Below, in pieces: positions 41,052 through 53,575 of a stretch of 64,000 bases of DNA. A program made the translations under genes and the position numbers. Under the pieces are notes generated by a model. It ran no database searches and had not been told where the DNA came from. It was given only the letters and a program-made list of their open reading frames with translations. Within the stretch, counting starts at the first letter, position 1. Each line of letters opens with the position of its first letter. Source of the stretch: Lepiota brunneoincarnata (Eukaryota; Basidiomycota; Agaricomycetes; Agaricales; Agaricaceae); NCBI GenBank assembly GCA_023014365.1, contig JAEBUN010000002.1, positions 1,178,001-1,242,000 of the forward strand, read 5' to 3'.

Positions 41052-42414
41052 ATGCCTGCTACAAGGACATCATCTCGCAAAGCCCCTACGTCTCGTAGAC
41101 GCAAAATCAGTGTCATAAATTCTGATCCCAAGAATAATTCGGCGGCGGACGCTGAAGCCAATGAAGTCAGTGACAGTGACCAGGAGTCTCTCATTCAGGT
41201 GTGTTTGTAACAGGTGAATGACAATTCGTTGGTTGACGCTGAAAAATACCTACTAGATACAGTTAAAGGCTTTCATGCGGAATGTTCGCAAGCTCGAGCA
41301 CAACCTGAAAGAGTCACGGAAGTCGAACTTGCAATTGCAGCAGGAACTTGACGCTTTCAGAGATGGTGTACCTGTCACGCCAAGGAAAAGAGCTGCCTCT
41401 ACAAACGTCGAGACAGTTATCAGGGTGCAAAATTTGGAGGGTCGTATCAAAGAACTAGAAAAGGCAGGCTCCCTCCATGATCATAGTGCAAACGTAGCTC
41501 ATCACCTTAACAGAAGAACATGCATTTACATAGGAGACTAAAAAAGGTGGGTGTAATCGCGTTTACCACCAGACATGCTCTCACATTTTTGCAGTTGCAG
41601 GCGAAGGAACTCGAGATGGAGGCGGACGAGCTGAGAGAGGCTCTGGGGGAGGGCCAGTTGGCCGAACAAGATGATGTTCACAAAATGAGAAAGGTGAACG
41701 GCTTTCGGTCGAGAGTGGTCAACTGCTAAGTTACCTGTAGCTTCTGCACGATTTTCAGGAATGGATGGCTGTCACCACACTCGCAGAGGACGAAGATTGT
41801 CCTATCTGCTTTGAGCGTTTAAAACCCAAGAAGACCTATGGGTGTGCCCTTCGAGGTTCTTCAGTACGACAGCTTACCTAACAATCGATTTCAGGCTTCC
41901 TTGTCAACACCTCGTCTGTGATGAATGCCTTCCTCAGATTAGCAGAAGCTCGGATGAGACGGTAAAGTGTCCCCAGTGTCGCGATGCCCACCCTAGGGAG
42001 GAGGTTGAAGTGCTTGCCTTTACGGAAACGGAGCGGTTTGACGGATTGCTGGGGCTCGCGGCGCAATGGGCATTGATAGACCATAGCGGGGGGGAGTCAA
42101 ACGAGGAGGAGGCTGAAGAAGGATTCATTGACGACGGCGAGACACGGTAAGCATCCCGATCAAGTACAATATAATCTGTGATAACTAATCGCAGCAGATC
42201 GGAATCATCAGACCGCGATACAGACAATGTCCCACATGGAGGAGGCGGAGTTATTGAAGGAGAGGACGAGAAGGGGTCCGAAGCTTCAACTTCGGTCCTA
42301 TCAACCCCAGAACCGGCCTGTATGGCTTCCTACGCAGAATCTCCGACAAGAGAGAAACGAAAAAAGATGGAGGAGCTGGCCCAGTCAAGGAGCCAGCGAC
42401 GCAGAGTGTTGTAG
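41052..42414 (+). CDS. RING-finger protein with coiled coil
   Basis: About 350 residues. It has a basic N-terminus (ATRTSSRKAPTSRRRK) with nuclear-type clusters, then coiled-coil segments (VRKLEHNLKESRKSNLQLQQELDAF, LQAKELEMEADELREAL). A C3HC4 RING follows (DCPICFERL, then LPCQHLVCDECL and KCPQCRDAHP), and an acidic Gly/Ser-rich tail ends SQRRRVL. The RING is joined across an intron after KKTYG. It is probably an E3 ubiquitin ligase by RING chemistry; the substrate is unknown and I recognise no named orthologue. Six or so introns of about 50-65 nt. Divergent from UBC8. Confidence 0.78.
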
Positions 42415-42671
42415 AATGACTTCCCGTTGTGTATACCCAGTTTCTTCAACAAGCAGGGGTCGGAGACAAGTGGGCGGACCAATATGGCTGACATAAGCTG
42501 GATCAGCGTTCCCCAATTGATTGTCGCGTCGGTCATGTGATCGCGCATTCTTGGTTGAAGTTGGCTTGACCCCGGCTATTCAGCAAGAGATACCCTTATG
42601 CTCCTCTAGTTCTTCCAATTCATCTGTATTCTGTGGGTCTGCGAGATCCATCTTCTAACTCATTCCTAGCC

Positions 42672-45600
42672 ATGTCCCTCAGTACCTCGCCCAGGAAGAT
42701 AGTTCCTTTAGCAAGCGGCGATCAATCTCGGCCACGGACGAAATCACTAAGCCAGACAACGACCAAACGAGTGTTCTATTCCGGTGTTGTAGTGGAAGGA
42801 TCGGAAAATGGGAATCGACTGTCGAGCGGTACGTACACCATGTTCCAAATATGCTATGATTGTGTGGGTTTGACATTCCCACAGAAATACAGGAATTAGT
42901 TCTCTCTCTGGGACAGCCAATTTCTACATCGACAAGCGAGATGTTTTCTTCAACATCGAGCTCGTCTCTATCTAATGCTGTAAGCTCGTTCTGTCCAATG
43001 GGCATGAGGTTCCCTGGGTCGGGTGCTTTTCTCCCACACCGCACTCGACCTATGACTGTTTCGGATCTAGAGATCATGAGCTAACGCATCCCCAGGAATC
43101 GGCAACACAACGCAAACGCGCATTAACAGATTCCTCCGTCCTGACCTCCGTTATCAATGAATTTGTCACGAGCGAGCGTACCTATGTCAAACGATTACAG
43201 ATACTCAAGAATGATTATGCCGATCCATTACGAAACTTTGCACGCAGTAAAGAAACAGCTATTATACCTGCATACGAAGCCAAAACTCTTTTCGGAAACA
43301 TCGATAATCTATTACCGGTCAATGAGGCATTCCTCGTGGATCTGGAGAAGATGTTGGGACCGAATGGTCCAAGGACTGTTGGTGGTATGGGCGATGTGGC
43401 GCTACGACATTTTAAAGATCTACGAGGATTTGAACAGTACAAACAGTATTATGTCAAGCGAGAAGATGCGCAACTTATCTTTGAGCGCGAAGTATCCAGG
43501 AGGTCCTCACGATTTGCTGCATATATTGATGTACGCACCTCACTTCTACTGGTAACATCAACAACTAAACATTGATACAGCATATTAAATACCAATCTAC
43601 TGACCCGAAGAATCGTGTGGGTCTGCGCGAACTTCTAATGGAGCCAGTGCAACGAATTCCACGATACACCCTCTTGTTTCGGACGATGCTCAAGCACATG
43701 GCGCCTGATGATCCACAGCGTGCCAAGGTCATTGAAGCTGATGAAATAGCAAGCAAGATCGCACTGGCCGAGACCGATGAACAAACGAAACGCGCTGCCG
43801 TCTTTTACTGCTTAACTGCAACAATCGACGGCTTCCCCCCCGAGTTATTCTCTAATTCACGGAGATTCATCGATTGTATTGATGTCGAGGATGTCTTGTC
43901 AGATACCCCGCTGTCAACCACAGCTTCATCATCCAGTGTTTCTACTCATTCTCTCCACTGTACATTATTCCTCTTCGACGACAAGCTGCTTATCGTGAAG
44001 CGACCTGGGAATGGTGAAAAGGGGGGGAAAACGTTGACTGGACTGGATGAATTGGAAAGGGTGACAAAAGCCGGTGGCATTCCAGCAGGAAAGAAGAAGA
44101 GTGGGATGTCGTGCAAGGGAGTTATGGATGTCACCGACGTCGTTGCAACGGATGTGGGCGGTTTTGGTATGCGGGTCCACATATTCCTTTGCAAGTTTAT
44201 CTTTTTGACGAGTCTCATCAGATATACATCTTTACCTAGAGAATCCACCCCAAGACCAGACCGAACGGTGGTCAGGTCGTCCTTTTCGGGCGTTTACCGT
44301 CGTAAACTCTTCGTCGCCCGCTAATTTCGATCCTATAAAAACGGAATCTGATAAACACCGCTTCCTCGAGAATCTTTGGCACGTCCAAGCAATGTATCGC
44401 TCGCGTGCTGGGCAATCAGTTGTGCTTCGTGCGGACGAGCAGGAAGTGGAGTGCCGGGCAGGAAGAACCACTATTGTGCGGACTTATTTCAACGTGTACC
44501 AGCGCACGGCTTTCTTGCAAGAGCAGAAGAAGGTACATCAGCCTCGATGTTTTCTACGAGGCTTAGCACTAACACTCTTAGGATAGACTAAAATTGTTGT
44601 CCATATCGACCCGCTGGGTTCCGCTGACCCAATTCCCTTTGGCATTGGGGCTCCCCCTTTTGCGCGTATCCGTGTGCAACCTCTTGCAGGGGGTCTTTGT
44701 AGATATTCTGTGTCTTCAAGTGACCCGGCTGATGAGGTGGAGGAGGATATCGTTCAGACTGAGCGAGTTCCGGGTCGTGTGGTGCAGACCAGTGAGTGTT
44801 TCAACATTTCGCTCCTATGGGTATTTAAGTTGTCGCAGTACATCAGTTTGGATTTTTCGAGTTCAAGACTGGGAGAAGCTCGATACCGTCGACACCAACA
44901 AGCCGTTCTCGGGTCGCCATTTTCGGTCTTGATGCAATATCCCGGAATTTATTCAATACCCGTCCTGGCTCTGCCATGGATTTCTTCGCCGGCTCAATCA
45001 ACAGCCATCGCCGAACAAAATCATCGACAATCAGTCGGTCGTCGATGTATACTCAAACTACCACCACCGGGGACGGCAGTTTGACCAAGTTTTCCTCAAG
45101 ATCAAATTCTACTGCTGCGACGACGGTGTTTTCAGTGGATGAGGATTCGTTTTTTTCATCTAAGACATCAAAGGGCTCGAAGAAGCTTTTCAAAAGGAAC
45201 AGGTCACCAGGAGCGTCTGCTTCGGAATCGGAGAGGGATCTAGGCAGACCCGTCTCTCGAGCAGGTTCGGCACCTAGCACGCCGTTCAAAGAAAAAGGAC
45301 CTGAGTACAGTGACTACGAGGACGAAGACGGGACGATCCATGAGAAAATTAAGGACGTCGACTCTTCGGACTACAACCTCGCCATGCAACTTGAACTGGC
45401 TAGAAAAAACAGTTTGAACCAACACGTGAAACCCCCTCTATCATTAGATCTCCCCGTCGAAGACACCATCTATGAAGGTGGGTGTCATTTATTTTCCTAC
45501 CGATATCACTGACGATTACCCAGAGGGTCCACCGTCTTCTTTGCGCCCACTATCGAGAGCATCTTCAAGTGCCAATAATCATCGACCGACTACGCCTAGA

Positions 45601-47172
45601 ACTGACTCACTTCAGTCACCCGACCTATTGTCTCGTCCCATATCTCGACATTCTGATCGTCGTCCCATAGGACCGCGGAGTCCCTCCCCTCTGCCGACTC
45701 CTCGAAGTCCGGAGAGCAATTACTCGAGCGAGCTCCCATATCTCTCTGACGACCCTGTTTCAGAATCCTCTCCAAGAGCATCATCTGAACCACAGTCGAC
45801 CTCGATGCCAACTCGCCACAGTGGAATACCAACTCCTATCCCCCGCAGTAAACGTCAACCTCTTCATCCTACCGGCAACACAGAAGCCACACCTAAGGCC
45901 TCAGCTTCCACGAGTGCGGCAACCATACCAGGATCAAACAACGTGGAGCCATTGTCAATAAAGAAGAAAAATTCTGGCCGGTCTTCGACAATCCACACTT
46001 CTCCCCTCTCCCGCAAAGTCAACACTCGTAGCTCACCGCTAAGTAGACCAGGTAATCGCGTGGCCTCCCCTCGTCGGGTCTCCCCGCAGATTCGGAAGAC
46101 CAAGCATCAGCCGCAGTCGCTACCATTGAGTATGAAGGCTGAGGTTTTAGAGCACATATCCAAGCTGGCCGTGTCAACAAAGGAGGATGTGAGTCTCCTT
46201 CAAAAGTGTATCCTTGTATTTGGGAAGCTCATGTTGCGTCAGATTGAAATTTCCAGGCGGGCAATCAAGAAGATCAAAATTGAGGTTGAAGGTCATCGAT
46301 CATCCACCTTTCGAAATTTACCTCTGGAAGAACCGTACTCGCGACCTAGTTCGCCTGACAAGGGCTTGCGGACCCCTCAAGGAACGCCAGGCACTCCCTT
46401 AGTGGGTATACGTGCATCAATTGATGCAAATATTACACCTCTAAAAACATACCCATAGACCAAAGAAGCACAAGCAAGAATGGAAGAAATGCGTAACATG
46501 ATAGGTAAACGGCAACCAGGAGAACTGACACCCGTCACTCGGGCACGTTCAGGCATCTTCGATACACCCCTACGCTCGTTCCCTTCGACAGCCCCAGATG
46601 AACTATCTCACAAGCTCGATGATCTGGTATCAGACGCTGATAAGAATCTCACGCAAGCTCTATCTCGTCAAGAGGTGCTGCGAGACGAGTTAAAGCGTCT
46701 AACAGTTGAATTCAAAGAGGTGAGTTGGAGGGCCGGCCGATTTATCCTGGCATCACAACAAAGTTGTTTCTGACACACATCATAGAAAGCGATCGAGTTG
46801 GAACGCACCAAGCTGGACCTGCAAAATTCCAAGAGGCAGTGCGAGCTCGTGAAAAGTCTTCTGGCGGATGCCACAGCAGAGAAGGAGATCATGTATGAAG
46901 CGTTCAACGAAGAGCTGGATAGCATGTATAGCGATGCAAATCTTCCTGACGATGAAGCCTGGGCGGCCGTGTCGAAGGATTTACGAGAGACCAAAGAAGC
47001 GAGAAACAACCTCAGTAGAGAGAACTCGTAAGTGTTATACATCTATGACCACTATTAGCGTAGCTTACGCCGTTCACCGAAACTCAGACAACTTAAGCGC
47101 AAGATCGCTGAACTTGAGTCACAAGAAGCGGAATGGGGCTCCCTCCTTCGTGCTAATGGCTTGATCTCTTAG
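42672..47172 (+). CDS. Rho guanine nucleotide exchange factor (DH domain), long disordered C-terminus
   Basis: A large protein, about 1350 residues. A short basic N-terminus MSLSTSPRKIVP precedes the DH domain (VINEFVTSERTYVKRLQILK, YAAYID-type helix, LRELLMEPVQRIPRYTLLFRTML, the conserved helix that touches the GTPase). A PH-like region follows (LHCTLFLFDDKLLIVKRPG ... CKGVMDVTDVV ... FLENPP). Next are a weakly conserved domain (YRSRAGQSVVLRADEQEVECR) and long Ser/Pro/Arg-rich disorder. C-terminal coiled coils (LTQALSRQEVLRDELKRLT, ELERTKLDLQNSKRQCELVKSLL) end at ANGLIS. It is predicted to load GTP on a Rho/Cdc42-type GTPase; which one cannot be read. It is not Cdc24, as there is no CH or PB1 domain. 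Tail to tail with a second RhoGEF. Confidence 0.85.
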
Positions 47173-47608
47173 ATGTAGCACGTACTTTGACAATCCCTCT
47201 CATTTCGACCCCCTCTCTCGTATACACTCTAGTGTTTCCATCGCCTCGCATTCCACTTTACTTACATCATAGTCAACACTCTCTTCCTGGGCTTACGGAC
47301 AATCTCATCTGCTATTCCTGTCTTCAATCCCGATAGCATGCGCCACCGAACGGTAGCATTACTGTCGTTGTCATACAGATTACATTATACTGAGCTATAC
47401 TTAACGTCTCATGATATGGAAATAATGAGAATATAATGAGGGAATGATGGGGATACAAGGACGGTGCGGGGCGAAGTATCTATGCAATTGGTGCATGCTC
47501 TTGCGCTGTCTGCAATGCCGACGATTCTAAATTGAAGTAGACGTCACAGGTTGGTGAATAATAAACAAGACAGATTTGGGCTCATCCATGCAATCCATAT
47601 TATGTAAA
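47173..47608. other. Intergenic region between two convergent RhoGEF genes
   Basis: 436 bp between stop codons. A/T-rich with several AATAAT/AATGAG-like stretches (47420-47450) that may act in 3' end formation. No coding frame or repeat seen. Confidence 0.4.
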
Positions 47609-50600
47609 TCATTTCAGAATGCAAGATTCTTCGTCGTGAGGGGCGCTACGTGATCTTCGTCGCGAATTATCTTTCTTCCATCGCCTCAGTAGTGGAGAAG
47701 ACCCAAAGTGGTCAAGATCCGGGTTCCCTTCAAGGTGATGTGTGTATCGAGGAGCGTTCTGTGAAGAACCGATGTGAAAAAAGTCCTTTACATTGCGGAC
47801 AAGGACGGCTCGAGAACGACGAGGTTCCGCTGACGACGGGGAAGCAGGTCGGCTGAGAGGACTGTTGCTCGCGGACATCTGGGTCGGTGATGTTGCAGAG
47901 AAATTCGATGACTGTGCGTTTGACATTGAAGCCGACGAGGCGGATGAGGGACAAGCCGATTCCGAAGAGACCACATCTGGCGGTAGGGGAGGTAGGGACT
48001 GGCTCTTCCCGTTCCTACGGGCTGACAGTGTGAGGTTTAGCGCCTCTGATCCAGTTTTGAATGGGGTTGTGCTATCGTACCGGGGCCTCCTACGAGGCAC
48101 TCTGAGACTTTCCTGTTTTGAAAGTCGATTCTTCGCCATACCAGCTACGCTGATGGCAGAATTTGAACGCGAGAAATTTGACCGCTCCCGGTATTGCTTT
48201 GGGGCCTGGAACAGCTCTTCGTGCAGACTGGCGTAGAGTCTTGCTGATAGACATGCCTGTGACGCCACGTCCTGGAGATCCTGGTCAACCTGGAGCCGAG
48301 CGCCGATGGAGGGACGATGAATAAGGATGGAGTTTGGATCATGACCCAATGGAGCAAAAATGGATTTCACAGAAGCGGAAGAGGATCGTCGACTGGAGGG
48401 GAGGGCTTGGTCCTGAAGAAACGATGCGTCATTCTTCAGCGTCATTTTTTTGCGTAGGGAGTCCATGCGGCCAGACGGCTCTGGGAGTTCAACGTCCGAG
48501 CCGCCTGGTGTCACGCCCGCGGTTTCAGATTTGGATCCATCCAATGACCATTCATCAAGCCTGCCCCGCCTACAGAACATCTTATAACTAGGAAGAGGTC
48601 CATTCGCCCAAGCAGACATATACCGGGCTGAATCCCGAATGGATTGTAGCCATATATCTTTCTCGCCCCGGCAAGCAGCTGCCAGTTCAAACCAGACATC
48701 ATTAGAGCAAAGCCGGAAGGAATATGGTAACATTGCTTAAGACAAATCAGGACAAATTTGAACCGAAGGAGCAATATTAAATACAGACCTTCGTCGACTT
48801 CGCCGTCCCTAACGTTAAAATCGCTAAGCGAGAACCAATGCCGAGGCTCATATTTTTTGCCTTTGTTGACCTTGGCCAGGATCAAGTAACCCCCGGGGAA
48901 TAGAAACGCTCCAAGATATTTGGCCTTGATACTCGAGGCATCGCCAAGCGATCGTCTAGGGTTATAGTGAATAATATCCAAGGAACCTGCAAGAAGACAG
49001 GTTCCGAGAGATGAGAGGAAAGCGGCGGACAAGGTACAGGGAGGAGATGGTGCTGATAAAGGTGATCTGGGGTTGAGCAAAGGAGAACCCGGAGGAAGAA
49101 CAATGCGAGAGATGATGATAGACGAGTTGGTGATCGCATCTCGTTTACGACGAGCCTCGTCAACGGATGCCGCGACATCCCGCATTGCTTGTATGGCGCC
49201 CTGTACGGCCGGACCAATTTCATTGAAATCGAAGAGTGATTTACGGGGCTTCAGCTGCTCGAGAAGGAGGGGATATTTGCAAATGCGCTGTATAGGCTTG
49301 ATCAGGTAATCCATGAATGACAGCCTTGGTTGCCTGTTATCAGATGTGCGGTCCACCTCCCTCATCGAGCGGGCAAGAAATTTGTTTCCCGGGGAGGTTG
49401 TAGACATGGTGCGCCTTCGCTGCTCGTTTACTTCTTCCTTGGATTGCGGCTTGCCTGGAATCGGAAGAATGACGTCCTCGGATTTGTACAACATGGAGGC
49501 AACAGTTAAGCAACGCTGTTCAAATGATTCCCAGTCGGAGGGATGTTGCGACATTGTCCTTCGGATCAGGTTCACGGCTTGGGGATGTCCGGCACAGAAT
49601 CCCTGATATGCTTCAAAGCCCGGAGCCTGTACATGCGTAAAATCGGGTAAGTATATCAGGAAGACGACAACGAAACATACCTCAGCTGTAAACTTTTCTG
49701 ATACGGCTTTTAGCACCAATGCCAGATTTGAGAAGCTCTCTGATCCCCGCTCAGGCGAACCACTACAATTTGCTGAACCTGAAAAACCCAAAGGCGACAT
49801 AACATCTCGCAAACCATATACAAATGCCTCGTGCATTTGCAGTATGTCTCTCAAATTACGAGCTAGCAGGTCGATCTCGTTATCTGAAAAGACCGGTCTC
49901 GTGAAATTAGATGATGGCGACTGCGCCATTCCATCTGAAAGAGCGAGAGACTGAGCAGCTTGGATTGCTGCATATGAATTGATCCATGGTCCAGCGGTGA
50001 ATGAAGCGGATGCTCGAGCAAAAGCCGATGTCCGCACTTCGAAGGAGGACAACTGCTGAATATATGCCTGTGAAACCATCAAAATCAAGCCAGAATACCG
50101 ACAACCAGAATCAGTCACATTGAGTAGAATTCTCAGGTCCCGCACATAATCCACCTCAGTCGTCAACAGTTCATGCAGAGCGTGAAAAAGCCGGATGACG
50201 TCCTTCGTATTGTGAGGTGGCGAGCGAGTATCTGAGCCATGACAATCCGAATTGCTATCGAGACTATGTTCGTCACTACTCCGAAAGTCTTCAGTGTCAT
50301 TGGGCAGGTGGAAAATGGTCCTTGACTGTCTGACCCGACCATCTTTCCCGTCCCCGACTACCCCATGCAGGTGAGAGAAGTTCCGCTGCTCGAAAGCCGA
50401 GGCCGGCTCCGAAACTGCTCGGGAGCGTGGCGACATGTTTGGGTACGAGAAACAACGTTTCAGTTGGCCCTTTTGAGTTGCAACAGCGGCATGAGGCGAG
50501 GTCGAGGTAGGGAACGAGGTAGATGGTGACACGGGGCTAGATGGGCGCCGCGGGTTGCAGGCAACTGCCCTGCGAATTTGTTTTTGTGGTGGTGTGGGCG

Positions 50601-51033
50601 GCGTTGATATCCATGTTGGTGGTGTTGCAAACAATACGCGCAGTGACATGCAGGAATCACTTGGTGAGGCACTCCTGGTCTTATCTGTGTCCCCGGAGGC
50701 CGCAGTATCGTTGAATTTGGCTGGCATAGTTTCGGGGGCGGCGGGGGGTCGTGAAGTTTCCTCGAAAGGTGGGAAGGTTGGTACCAATGTGCATATAGGC
50801 GACGCTGTTATGGTCGGGAGGGGAAGAAAGCCACCAATCGCAAGCTTTTTGGGTGCAGGAGCTTTGGCAAGAGGGATGGAGGCATCTTTGTTGCTAGATA
50901 GTGAGGCTGGAATGGACGGTGGAGGGCTCGGGCTCGATGATTGAGCATCGAAGGGAGCACGGTTTATGCGTTCATTGAACAGCGAAGAAGCCAATGGAGT
51001 CGCAAGTCGGGCGGGAGGAGACAAGACCTCCAT
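47609..51033 (-). CDS. Rho guanine nucleotide exchange factor (DH-PH)
   Basis: About 1100 residues. The N-terminal 260 are Pro/Ser-rich and disordered. The DH domain follows: LFHALHELLTTEVDYVRDLRILLN, EIDLLARNLRDILQMHEAFVYGL, FLARSMREV, SFMDYLIKPIQRICKYPLLLEQL. Then a PH-like domain: GSLDIIHYNPR, YLGAFLFPGGYLILAKV, KYEPRHWFSLSDFNV, SNDVWFELAAACRGEKDIWLQSI. The tail is Ser/Arg-rich and ends RRSRSAPHDEESCILK. DH-PH proteins activate Rho-family GTPases at membranes. Exons are long, with only a few introns (near 48735-48790 and 49630-49680). The helix IKPIQRICKYPLL is intact, so exchange activity is expected. Confidence 0.88.
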
Positions 51034-51875
51034 TGTCTTGAATTCTGGCAGCTATGAGCTCGACCCTAGCGTTGAGGTAAATTAGTCTCCGGATGACAGA
51101 GAAGAAAGGAAAAACAGGTACCGGACCACTGGGCGGCAATGAAAGAATACTGGCTGTTTCTGGTATTGGACGTGTGGAACGTTGTTACCCGCCAGCCCCC
51201 AAGAGGATGCAAAGGAATACAGCAACGCGCCTGCTGTATGGACTGTGTGAGGCGCGAGGCGACGGGAACCTGGGGAGGTGTGTAGACTGAGCAAAGAGAA
51301 GAATCCGAATGGAAGGGCGGGAGGATGAGTATATAAACCCTGCCGATGGCACAAAGTGCACTCGACCAGATCCAGACGCGATCACGGAGATCAACGCCCA
51401 GCACAGATAATAGTTTAAATGTAGACATCTGCGATCACGAGTCAGTATTTTCGACACACAAGTCCGAGTGTTCAGCTACCGTGACTCGCGCTTCCGCCGC
51501 GGTCGGGTTTCTGCAGAAGACAAAACATACTGCATACGGTTTTTCCAGATATAATTACGTGTTGTGGTCACATGGACTCATCGGAGCCTTACAAGGCCCG
51601 TTGCCTGTACAGTAGTCTCACTGTTGCAGCAGTCCCACCAAGAATACAACCAGGCCGTTGGTGAGCCACCAAGCACGAAATCGCATAATCGTGTTCATCT
51701 AGTCTGTGACAAACGGGTTGGACTGCGTGTTTTCTTTTAACATTGAGAAGCCTGGACCGGGTCCCGGTCCTTGGGGCCGCAACCCAGCTCCGGAACGGAG
51801 GGACACTTTATTACAAATAGTGAAGTCCTCGGAAATGCAGAGTCTCTGAACAAGTTGCATAATAATCAGCACCCC
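51034..51875. other. Long upstream region of the second RhoGEF
   Basis: 842 bp with no supported gene, the longest gap here. It lies upstream of the minus-strand RhoGEF and downstream of the LRR gene. It holds a short perfect inverted repeat (51754-51770) and a TATAAA at 51332 on the plus strand. An open frame (51346-51615) is not protein-like. Confidence 0.4.
51754..51770. repeat. Short perfect inverted repeat (hairpin)
   Basis: GGACCGG, a 3-base loop GTC, then CCGGTCC: 7 perfectly paired G/C-rich bases. It lies about 105 bp past the LRR stop on that gene's strand, so it could sit in the 3' part of its transcript, or be a palindromic protein site. No U-run follows, so it is not a bacterial-type terminator. 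Confidence 0.5.
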
Positions 51876-53411
51876 CTAATAGAGATCAAGTTTATCATCA
51901 GAGCGCTCGACGAACGGCACATTAGTCGTTTCTGCCTCACGCCGTCGCTTTTCTTCTTTATCAAGGAATCTCCGCAGCATAACCACATTCTGCCCAGTAA
52001 ACACCCTGTATGCAGCTTGCTGTCCGGCATCGAGGGTCTACACCACGAGTTAACCTTAATTTGTGTAAATTGGAAAGAGGACAAAACATACGCTAGGTGG
52101 TTCTGAGAACCGGTGCACACCCCTTCGCTTAAAAGACGGGATACCGGTCGCGGTCAAATGGTGAAGTTGCTCCAACTTTTTCAACAACACATGAACAGCC
52201 TCGAGTGACAACCGATCGCAATAAGATAAATGGAGTCTTTCCAGCCCTGTAGCATGCTCAGCTAGCGCAAAAATAGCAATGTCCGTCAGTTTTTGTACGC
52301 GCACTAGACTCAGCCGCCGGAGACTACTGAGTCCAGCGAGTTCAAAAACCGACATATCCGTAAGGTTGCGGCAAACTTCACGAAAGGGTGAGTCATTTCT
52401 GTCAGCCCAATCGTGCTTGATTGGGGAGTGAATAAAGACTCACAAGCTACGTCAAGGCACCTCAAGTTTGTGCACTCTCTCGCTAGCCTGACAAGTCCGC
52501 GATCCGTGATGCTAGATACATAGGCGAGAACGAGGACGTCCAGGTGGTCCCGGAGCCTGGCAATACTTTCGAGTGCTCTATCAGTGAGCTGAGAGCACCC
52601 AGACAGGATGAGAGTTTGTATCCTCATCGCATGGAAGACTATCCCGTTAATCCCATCATCGGTAATATTGCATGCTGTCAAATCGAGGACCCTTAGATTC
52701 TCTGCCCTGTGCCGTAGGAATAAGGGAGGCAGAACTTCAAGCCATGTATTAGGTCTATGAGGCAGAGGCTTTTCCTCGTCCGTTGGTGATGGCATCGACT
52801 CGGAATCGGGGATGAAGGATGGAAAGGCCTTATCTGTCAGTGACGGGCAATTCGCTAGTCGCAATGTACGCAGCTTCCTGCCTCCTCTCAGTCATATTTG
52901 CACCACACGAATAGGTCTATGCGTACCTCGAGAATGACCAGATATCCCTGACTGCGAGTGGTGTAAGTGAAGGTAAATCCCCCAAATCCAGTTCGACTAG
53001 TCGCGAACATGTCTTTGCAATCGCTGATATGGAAGAGTCTGTAAGCGCGGCAGCCCTATTTAACCGTATCGACTGTAAAGGCAGGGATTTATTCGTCACC
53101 TCCAACAACGCGGCATCAGTAATTTGAGAGCAGCCAGAAAGGTCCAACTCCTGGAGGTTGATAGCATTCTCCGCCAGCCTAATCACTGTCCTATTCGTTA
53201 TATCTGGTACGCCAGAGAGAATAGCAGTTTCAATATGTGGGCACCCCTGGAGGGTTATAGCGAGTTCCTCGTCGGTGATTTCTAGCGTTAGTGGATCTTG
53301 GAGGATGAGATGGCGAACACGTCTGTATTCGTCGGGGGCAGGAAGCCTGTCGAGGATTCTGATCATATCGTCATGGAATGAGGTAGACTCGGATTCCACA
53401 TCCTCGAGCAT
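51876..53411 (-). CDS. Grr1-type leucine-rich-repeat protein (F-box not seen)
   Basis: About 440 residues of cysteine-containing LRRs: NLQELDLSGCSQITDAAL, RLVELDLGDLPSLTPLAVRDIW, LRTLRLANCPSLTDKAF, LRVLDLTACNITDDGI, IQTLILSGCSQLTDRAL, NLRCLDVAFCRNLTDMSVFEL, LERLHLSYCDRLSLEAV. A final intron adds a tail (DAGQQAAYRVFTGQNVVMLRRFLDKEEKRR) up to 51876. The order, including the DIW motif and the tail, follows fungal Grr1, the SCF ubiquitin-ligase adaptor for glucose and cyclin control. The F-box that should precede the repeats is not in this frame. A TACTAAT branch-like site just before the ATG at 53411 hints at a missing upstream exon. It may be a Grr1 orthologue with unresolved 5' end, or an F-box-less paralogue. 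Confidence 0.8.
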
Positions 53412-53575
53412 CTCGGTGGAGGTTGATTAGTACTTTTGTGGGCGATCAGAGTAATATGAGTTGGGGTCCAGCGTGCTCCTAGCAACCAGAATTGCTGCAT
53501 TGCAGCTTTGAGCTAGTGTCGTGCTGGGTAAATAACCACCTACAAGGGTACTCGTAGCCCTAACCAAACGCAGAG

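Noticed and set aside
51332..51615. TATAAA followed by an ATG and a 90-codon frame on the plus strand
   Set aside because: The ATG is only 9 bases past the box, the frame is not protein-like, and it sits in the upstream region of a minus-strand gene.
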